62,661 bases of DNA from Bacteroidales bacterium. GTDB taxonomy: Bacteria > Bacteroidota > Bacteroidia > Bacteroidales > P3. Each line of letters begins with the position of its first letter. The stretch's first letter is position 1. Positions 27,938-36,300 of this stretch are shown one piece after another. A program made the translations under genes and the position numbers. The stretch is taken from assembly GCA_017480185.1 (NCBI GenBank), contig JAFVBC010000013.1, forward strand, positions 1-62,661. The letters run 5' to 3'. The notes under the pieces were generated by a model. The model ran no database searches. It had not been told where the DNA came from and saw only the letters and a program-made list of their open reading frames with translations.

Positions 27938-29957
27938 GCCACTGCGACTGCGGTTCAGACGGTTTTGCAGGGCGGGCTATGCAGCCTTCCGTTCGATGCA
28001 CCGTGAGGTAACCATCGGACATTTGGCGACCTATATAGCCGACCGCCAACTGACAAAATCGGCTGTGGCGACCGCAGCCATGGCACTGATGATGCCCTTG
28101 ACGGCAGCAGCGCAGACCGACGACACGGACGAACCGCTACTGCTAACCGAGGTGAGCATCACGGCGACGGCCGACAGTCTCTTTCTCACGGCCGAGCCTG
28201 CGGCGGTATTCACCGCCGAACAAATCAAACAATTTTCCGTAAACACAATTAGCGACCTGCTGTCGTTGCTGCCAGGGGTGGAAGTGCGCCGCCGAGGGGC
28301 CGACGATGTGCAGGGCGACATCACAATGCGTGGGGGCACATTTGACCAAACGGTGGTGATGGTGAACGGCATTTGCGTAACCGATGCACAAACGGGGCAC
28401 CACAACCTTGACCTACCGATAGATCTATCGATGGTGGAGCGCGTAGAGGTGCTCTCGGCTGGGCAGGTGCTATCGCGTGGCATTGCAGCATTTTGTGGGG
28501 CGGTGAACATCGTGGTGAACGACCATTATGCCAACCGTCTGCAAGCCGAGCTGCGAGGGGGCAGCTATGGCACTGCCCATGCTGCTGCGGCAGCCACCCA
28601 CAGCCGTGGTTTATGGACCACCACAGCCTCGGCAGCCTACAGTCGTAGCGATGGCTACATGACCAACACCGACTATCGCTTCGGCAACGCCTATGTGCAA
28701 AGTGTGCGTCAGACCGCAAACGACCGCTGGCTCATCCAACTGGGAGGGCAAGCCAAAGGGTTTGGTAGCCAAGCCTTCTACAGCACCACCTATCCCGACC
28801 AATACGAAGCCACAAGCACTGCAACGGCAGCCGTGGCCAACGTGCACCACTTTGCGCGGTGGCAATTGGAGACCTACGCCTACGGCCGTTTGCACACCGA
28901 CCGTTTTGAGTTGTTTCGCGAAGGCGTGGTCGAGCCTCCATCGTGGTACACATTTCACAACCACCACTTGAGTAGCAACATCGGTCTGCGCAGCCGTGCC
29001 GTTACCGAATGGCACCACTTCAGACTGCTTGCCGGTGCCGAGCTGAAACGCGACGGCATTGTGAGCAACGTGCTGGGCGATACCGACAGCACACTGCCCT
29101 CGCCCTACGACCATCGTGCACAACGCGCCACGGCAAGCCTATTTGGCGGACTGGGCTGGCACCGCCACCGCACCAGCGTCGAAGCCACCCTGCTGGGCAG
29201 CCACAACAGCCAATTCGGGCTCGACTATGCCGCATCGGCCACCGCCACCCTGCGTGCCAACCGCACCACCAACTGGCAACTATCGGTGGTGCGCAGCCAC
29301 CGCCTGCCCACATTTACCGACCTTTACTACACCAGTGCCGTGCACACCTCCAATCCCAACCTGCGCAGCGAGCACTGCACCACACTCGAAGCGGCCATGC
29401 GGTGGCACACCTCTCGTGCCTCCTTGCATGCCGATGCCTACTACCGCGCTGGGCGCAACATCATTGACTGGGTGCGCATGGCAGGCGACGAGAAGTGGCA
29501 ATCGTTAAACCACACAAAAGTCGATGCCGTGGGCACCGACATACAGACGACACTCTCCCTGAGCAACATGGCAATGATTGGTGCCGACTACTCGTTCTGC
29601 CACGTGATGCAAGATGCAGGCCAGATGGTGAGCAACTCGGCCATCGAACACTTGCGCCACCGAGCCACACTGCATGCCAACATCACCTTCGCCCACCACT
29701 GGACGGCCAAAGCCTCCATAACCTACAAACAGCGCGAGGGCACATACGTTGCCGACGACGGTACCCCCACGCCCTATGGCGACGTTGTGCTAATAGACGC
29801 CAGTGTGGAGCGGAAAATAAAGATAGTAACCTTATACGTTGAAGGACAGAACATTACCGACAGCCAATACCGCGACCACGGTGGTGTGCCACTGCCAGGA
29901 CGCACACTGATGTGTGGCATAAGGCTCGAAACAGCACCTAATCAAGACATTAAGTAG
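27918..29957 (+). CDS. TonB-dependent outer-membrane receptor
   Basis: The 679-residue protein has an unusually long, Arg-rich stretch before the signal core (AVATAAMALMMPLTAAAQ, near 50-66); an ATG at 27996 gives a more ordinary signal peptide. A short segment LLLTEVSITATADS follows, as before plugs of this class, then a plug domain (about 85-200, with DLLSLLPGVEVRRRG, the ITMRGG box and VMVNG) and a 22-strand-type barrel rich in aromatic residues. No carboxypeptidase-like N-terminal domain is present, so it is a BtuB/siderophore type rather than a SusC-type glycan transporter. Ligand unknown; the position behind queG, a cobalamin enzyme, makes cobalamin or a related corrinoid a reasonable guess. 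Confidence 0.85.
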   Translation: MKRTNLEPLRLRFRRFCRAGYAAFRSMHREVTIGHLATYIADRQLTKSAVATAAMALMMPLTAAAQTDDTDEPLLLTEVSITATADSLFLTAEPAAVFTAEQIKQFSVNTISDLLSLLPGVEVRRRGADDVQGDITMRGGTFDQTVVMVNGICVTDAQTGHHNLDLPIDLSMVERVEVLSAGQVLSRGIAAFCGAVNIVVNDHYANRLQAELRGGSYGTAHAAAAATHSRGLWTTTASAAYSRSDGYMTNTDYRFGNAYVQSVRQTANDRWLIQLGGQAKGFGSQAFYSTTYPDQYEATSTATAAVANVHHFARWQLETYAYGRLHTDRFELFREGVVEPPSWYTFHNHHLSSNIGLRSRAVTEWHHFRLLAGAELKRDGIVSNVLGDTDSTLPSPYDHRAQRATASLFGGLGWHRHRTSVEATLLGSHNSQFGLDYAASATATLRANRTTNWQLSVVRSHRLPTFTDLYYTSAVHTSNPNLRSEHCTTLEAAMRWHTSRASLHADAYYRAGRNIIDWVRMAGDEKWQSLNHTKVDAVGTDIQTTLSLSNMAMIGADYSFCHVMQDAGQMVSNSAIEHLRHRATLHANITFAHHWTAKASITYKQREGTYVADDGTPTPYGDVVLIDASVERKIKIVTLYVEGQNITDSQYRDHGGVPLPGRTLMCGIRLETAPNQDIK

Positions 29958-30044
29958 GCATCAACGCCCTATCATCTCCCTATCAACTCCCTATCAAGTC
30001 CTGCCCATCGCCTGCAACGACAGGACTTGGTGGGGGGAAGATAG
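29958..30044. repeat. Phased 11-bp inverted repeat element D
   Basis: It begins on the base after the TonB receptor stop codon. Inverted units lie at 29958-29968, 29969-29979, 29980-29990, 29991-30001 and 30002-30012; three of them are exact forms with triplets AGA, AGT and ACT. The centre is 30013-30022 (10 nt). Only two direct units can be followed on the right (30023-30033, 30034-30044), so this copy is asymmetric. Confidence 0.88.
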
Positions 30045-30190
30045 GCTTTTGTGAAAACTTTCAACCGTCCGAAATGTTAAATATGGCGTTTCGGATGCCT
30101 TTTTCGTCATTTCGGAAAAGAAAAATCACAATATTACAAAACCATAAACACCTGATTTTCAAGAAAAGGAATAATCAACAAATAACAAAG

Positions 30191-30221
30191 TTGCATTTTA
30201 TTTGAAATAAAACTATATTTG
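30191..30221 (+). promoter_or_regulatory. Promoter of the giant secreted protein gene
   Basis: TTG at 30191-30193 and TATATTTG at 30214-30221 are separated by 20 nt, a good Bacteroidetes promoter. Transcription would start near 30228, about 90 nt before the ATG at 30317. Confidence 0.7.
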
Positions 30222-30316
30222 CCTGCAATAATGTATTCCGACACAATACAATAGATTTTTAATTGCAGGTCGGTCGACCACCATCGATTGACCTTTGGCA
30301 CAAAAAAGCATTGCCT

Positions 30317-33300
30317 ATGAAGAAACACCTACTGATTTATATCATCACCATGGTTGTGTTTCTCTGGCCTATGCAACGCAGCGAAGCACAACTGCTGGCG
30401 CTATACAGTTTTGAGACTGGCAACGACACCAACATGTGGCGCACACTGACCACAAGTGCTATAGCATGCACGGGCGACGACTCTCGCATGAGTGCCGTGG
30501 CAAACATCGGTTTCACATTCATGTTCTGCGGCCTACCCTACACCCAATGGTCGGCCAACACCAACGGCAACATACACTTTGGCAGCGACTTGATAGCCAC
30601 CGGCGGGTACAGCAGTCCGCTAACGAGCAGCATAACCACCAATGTGCCAAAGATAGTGATGCTTGGAGCCGATGGATACATGGTTTCGGGCATACACTAT
30701 GTGAAAAGTCAGTTGTTTGGCACTGCTGGCAACCGTGTGTTTGTGATAGAATACTGCAACGGAACGTATAACAGCACCTCGCGCAACTATCGGTATCGGT
30801 GTCAGGTGCATTTGTCGGAAGCCGATGGCAGCATCACGCTTGTATTCCCCGACACCACCACCACCAACTCGGCTGTGGCCTATCAAATGGGCATTGCACG
30901 TGGCGCGGGCGATTATGTGGCAATAAACGTGGCACAAAACAGTGCATCGAGCACCACCGTGGCCACACAATATGCTTGGCCGGGAGCCAAACGCTACTAC
31001 AAATTCACCCCTCCGCCCTGTTGGCCTCCAGCCTTGCCACACTACGACATCGTCGACTCAAACAGCATGAGAATTAGTTGGACGGGGCAAGCCTCACGCT
31101 ATGTGGTTGAATACGGCACCTCGGGTTTCACACCTGGCACAGGCACCACATTCACCACAACTCGCACCGACACCACCCTCACCAACCTACACGCTGGCAC
31201 TGCTTACGAAGTGTACGTATCGGCCATTTGCAACACCGATACCGCTTCGCCCATCTACCTCACTTTTGGCACTATCGACTCTAATCGTCGCATCACCACA
31301 TTTCCCTACCGCACGGGCTTTGAATATGCCGACGACTGTGCATGGGACATACTGAACGGAGCCAACATTTGGACATACGGCACAGCCGTGGCCAACAGTG
31401 GGCAACGCGCCATGTACATATCAAACAGCGGTGGACGAGGCCACGGCTACGAAGTGTCGCAAAGCGCCTACTCCTACGCCATGCGCGAAATAGAACTGTC
31501 AGAGCCGGCCGAATACGTCTTCGACTTCGACTGGATGTGCTACGGTGAAGGCAGCACCGACTACCTGCGCGCCCTGCTTGCTCCCATAGGCACCACCATC
31601 AACCCAACAACAGCCAACGGGATCACGGCCACCAATGTACCCTCAAGGTGGTACAATGTGGGGCTGAACGGCACAACATACTACCTCAGTGGCAGCTCTG
31701 CCTGGCGGCATAGCACCGTAAAGCTGAATATGCTCGACACTGGAGCATTCCGACTGATATTCTATTGGGTAAATAATGCCTCGGGCGGTACACAGCCACC
31801 CGCGGCAGTAGACAACGTGCAGATAACCCGTTCGGCCTGTCCCAGCGTGCACAACCTAAAACTCGACAGCCTTGGTCTCTATGGCGCCCGAATAAGTTGG
31901 GACCGCACAGCATGCAACAGCTACTCGGTCGAGGTGTGTTTGCGTGGCGACCCACGGGGCAATGGGTTCTTCTACAACACCACAGGGACCCAGCAACGGC
32001 TCACCAACATGATGCAAAACACATGGTATACGGCCTACGTGTGGTCGAACTGCTATGATGCCAACGGCGAGGTTGACTCGATAACATTCCGCACCGACAT
32101 CGAAGCAGTGCACACCATACCCTACGATACCGATTTTGAGGACTATGAAGACCAAGCGTGGGAGGGCATGTCAAGCACGGCCAACGTGTGGGTGGTGGGC
32201 AATGGAACGTCGCAACGCGGCCAAAAATCGCTCCACATCACCAACAACACCACAACACAAGTCTTTGCCTACACCAACACCTACAGTTGTGCATACGTGT
32301 GGCGTGAATTCACCATCACCCAAGCAGGCACCTACAACATATCTTTCGACTGGAAATGCGAGGGAGAACTGAACGGCAGCAACCGATACGACTATATGAG
32401 GGCATTTTTTATCCCCTCGTCAACCACACTGACATCTGGACGTTTACCCAACAACTCCACCTTCACCAATGCCAACATCAACACCTTTAGCACTGCCGTA
32501 CCCACGGGGTGGACCGACGTAGGAGGCGGAGTTATGTTTCAACAAACCGAATGGAAACATGCCACACACGATATAACATTCACCACCAGTCAACTGGGGA
32601 CATACAAACTGCTGTTTGTATACGTATGCAACAGTTCGACCAACACCACCCCCGCCGCCGTTGAAAACGTGCGCGTGGGACGAGCGGCATGTCCCTCAAT
32701 AAGCAACATTGGACTTGACACTGTGTCGGGCGACATGGCCAAGATTTCGTGGAATGGATCGGCAACACGTTACGTCATCGAATATGACACAACGTTTTTC
32801 TTGCGCGGTAGGGGAAACATTGAGTTGACAAACAGCAACGACATCACCCTCCACAACCTGCAACCTCTGACACAATACGACGTGTACATATACGGACACT
32901 GCTCCAGTGGCACAACCGACACTATTCGTTTCACCTTCACGACCCCTAACTCGGTAATAGTAAGCTACCCCTATTTCACAGGATTTGAGCCAGGACAAGA
33001 CAGAAATTGGGACGTGTGGTCGACCAGTAGCACTGCCACTGCAGTGCCAAACGAATGGGCCATCGGGCAAACAAAGTTCTACACCGACTCGAACGCCATA
33101 TACATATCCAACAATGGCGGTGGCAACTACACCTACAACAACACCTATACCGTAAGTTGCATTTCACGAGAATTCTACGTAGCCGACCCGTCAAGCTACA
33201 GCATCTCGTTCGACTGGACATGCGTCGGACAAGCCAGCTACGACTATATGCGTGTATTCATCGTGCCAGCCTCAACCGTATTCACACCCCTCAAACTACC

Positions 33301-36300
33301 CAACGGCAACACTTTCACCAACGCCAACATTAGTAGTTTCCAAACAGTCACCCCATCGGGATGGATTGACGTGTACGGAGGATCGATGCTATCACAAAGT
33401 TCATGGAAACATTTTCAGAAAGACATACCGCTCAACACGCCTGGACGCTATCGGTTGGTGTTCATGTGGATAAACAACACCGCAACCATAGCCAATCCAG
33501 CAGCGGTCGACAACGTAAGAATAGCGCGTGCACCATGCCCCACAATAACAGGATTGTACGTCTCGGAAGTAACTGGAAGCACCGCTACGATTAAATGGAA
33601 TGCCAGCCGTGCCACAAGTTACAGCATAGAATATGGGCCCCAAGGCTACACGCCAGGACTGGGTTATTCCCTCATGACATCCGATGACAGCATACAACTA
33701 CAAAACCTTACTCAGTTATCAACCTACGACTTCTACATCCTCTCCAACTGTCCCGAGGGCAGTGGCGACAGCGTTCACTTAACATTTAGCACCGCAATTG
33801 GTCAATTCCCCTATCGTACAGGTTTCGAACAAGGGCAAAACATAGGATGGAACACCATCGCAAACACCGATAATAATTGGGCAGTGGGTCAAGCCATCAA
33901 AAAAACAGGCAACCAATCTCTTTACATCTCCAACAACGGTGGTGCTACTCATGCCTACACCAACGCCTATGCTTCAGCCTACGCATGGATTGACCTATCC
34001 GTAACCGACACAATGCCATACACATTCACCTTTGATTGGCTGTGTCAAGGGCAAAACCTATACGACTACATGCGAGTGTTCCTCGTTCCAGCTTCCGTCT
34101 CATTCGACCCCACCGTGCTGCCAAATGGCAACACATTGGCCAACAACACAAACATAAGCAACTTCAAAACTACAACCCCAACAGGATGGATAGACCTCAA
34201 CCCCAGAACCCAATGGATGTACAACCAAACCACATGGACCACTTACACCATAGAGAAACAATTCACACCAAGCCAGTTTGGAACATACCACCTCACATTC
34301 TTCTGGGTAAACAATAGCGCAAGTAACTACGTACCTGCAGCAATAGACAACCTCCACATAGCCCATCCACTTTGCGACAACATACGTAACCTACACGTAG
34401 CAAACATCACCGATAGCACAGTGCGCATAGAGTGGGAGAATTCGCCTGCTGGAAGTTGGTTCTACGAATACGACACCGTAAGTTTCCAACCTGGATTTGG
34501 CATACCTGGAGCCACAACAAACAACTACGCCGAACTTCAAGGCCTCACCCCAGGCACCGAATACACATTTCTTATCTACAGTCGTTGCTTCCTCGGCGAT
34601 GGCGACACATTCTCTATTAACTTCACCACACATACCGGGTACGCCCGTCTCCCCTATCGTACAGGTTTTGAACGTGGGGAAGATATTGCATGGACGTTTG
34701 TCAACAACACCACCAACGGGTGGTATATCGGAGAGGCAACTAACGATGGAGGTAGCCGCTCGCTATATATTTCCAACGACCAGGGAGCTTCCAACCTATA
34801 CACTTTAACCACAGCTGCTTATTCGTGGGCATATCGACGCATCCTTATTGCCGACAGTGGTCGTTATGTTTTCAAGTTCAACTGGAAAGCCCAAGGGCAA
34901 ACCACCTACGATTATCTTCGCTTCTTCCTCGTTCCTGATGATGTCAGCATCACCAACGCCGTACAAAATGGTGTCACCAGTGCTACAATCACACCAAGTC
35001 GTTGGATTAACCTTGGCACGCGAAAGAGCGGACAAACCAATTACGTCTATCTGAACCAAGTATCTGATTGGAATACCGTTGATGGCGACACACTCATTGG
35101 ATGGGCAGACACAGGAGTATACAAACTGGTGGCATATTGGACAAACAATGCCTCAAGTGGAACACAACCACCCGCTGCCATAGACAACGTGGAATTCTAC
35201 AGGCCCACATGTCCTCGCATCGAGAAAGTGTGGCTCGACTCGGCAACAGCCAACGACATGTACATTAGTTGGCAACCAGCAGGTTCGGAAAGTAAATGGG
35301 AGATTGTCTATGACGAAGACACCATAGTGGTGAGCAACACACCCAGCGCACACATCTCAAGGCTTAACGTTGACACTCGATATTTATTATCAATACGGGC
35401 AATTTGTTCGGCAACCGACACCTCTCGTCCTTACGAATTCACATTCCGCACAGCGTGTAATCCAGAGTTCATACCCTTCACAGCCACATTCAACGACATG
35501 GAAGTTGGATATTTCGACGAAGCGCATCAAAGTTGTTGGAACAATGGTACATTCAACACCTCGGCTCGCACCACCACCAACTTCCCCTACCTTGTGCAAT
35601 TCAACGGTAGCGACAACATACTGGCAAGGATAAACTATGGTGGATACATCCAAACACCCGACATGGCGCAATCGCTCAATCAGTTGGAACTAACGTTGAT
35701 GATGTACTCGCCCGACAGCAACGACTACGTCTATCTCGGCTACAAGCAGCGTGGACGTGGCGACTCGCTCCAAGTGGTCATCTTCGACACCGTGCGCCGT
35801 GGTCCAGCACACGAACAAACCACAATTCACAAACGCAGTTTAGCCCGCGTACCTGCTGGAAAGAAATCGCTTTACATAGGCACCACCGTAAGTGGCATGC
35901 CTCACACTGTACATATCGATGCCATCAAGATTGCGCCACCTATAAATTGCGACTACGTTGACATGAGCACCGTACGCGACTCAAACACCACCACCGACCA
36001 AACCACCCTCATTTGGGACGAACCTGTGAGTGGGGCTTCATATCTAATCGAATACGGTCCGCGACATTTCACGCCTGGCACTGGCCTCACCATACTTTCG
36101 CGCAGCAACACCATTACACTTAACCGCCTCGACCACTCAATGCCCTACCACGTCTACATCTCCACCATCTGTGGCAACGACACTGCCCACGGACTCATAC
36201 CATACAACTTCTCTACCCAATGCGACACCATTCGCAACTATCCCTACACCTACGACTTCAACAACTACATAGTCATCGGGAGTACCTACTGTGGCATACT

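Larger units (their letters stand above)
29958..30316. other. Intergenic region before the giant secreted protein gene
   Basis: Contents in order: repeat element D (29958-30044), a region with three copies of a 9-bp word related to TCCGAAATG (30068-30076 forward; 30087-30095 and 30108-30116 inverted, the last a perfect match) that can form alternative hairpins, then an A/T-rich stretch with the promoter (30191-30221). The first hairpin is followed by TGCCTTTTTC and could end the TonB receptor transcript. Confidence 0.55.
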
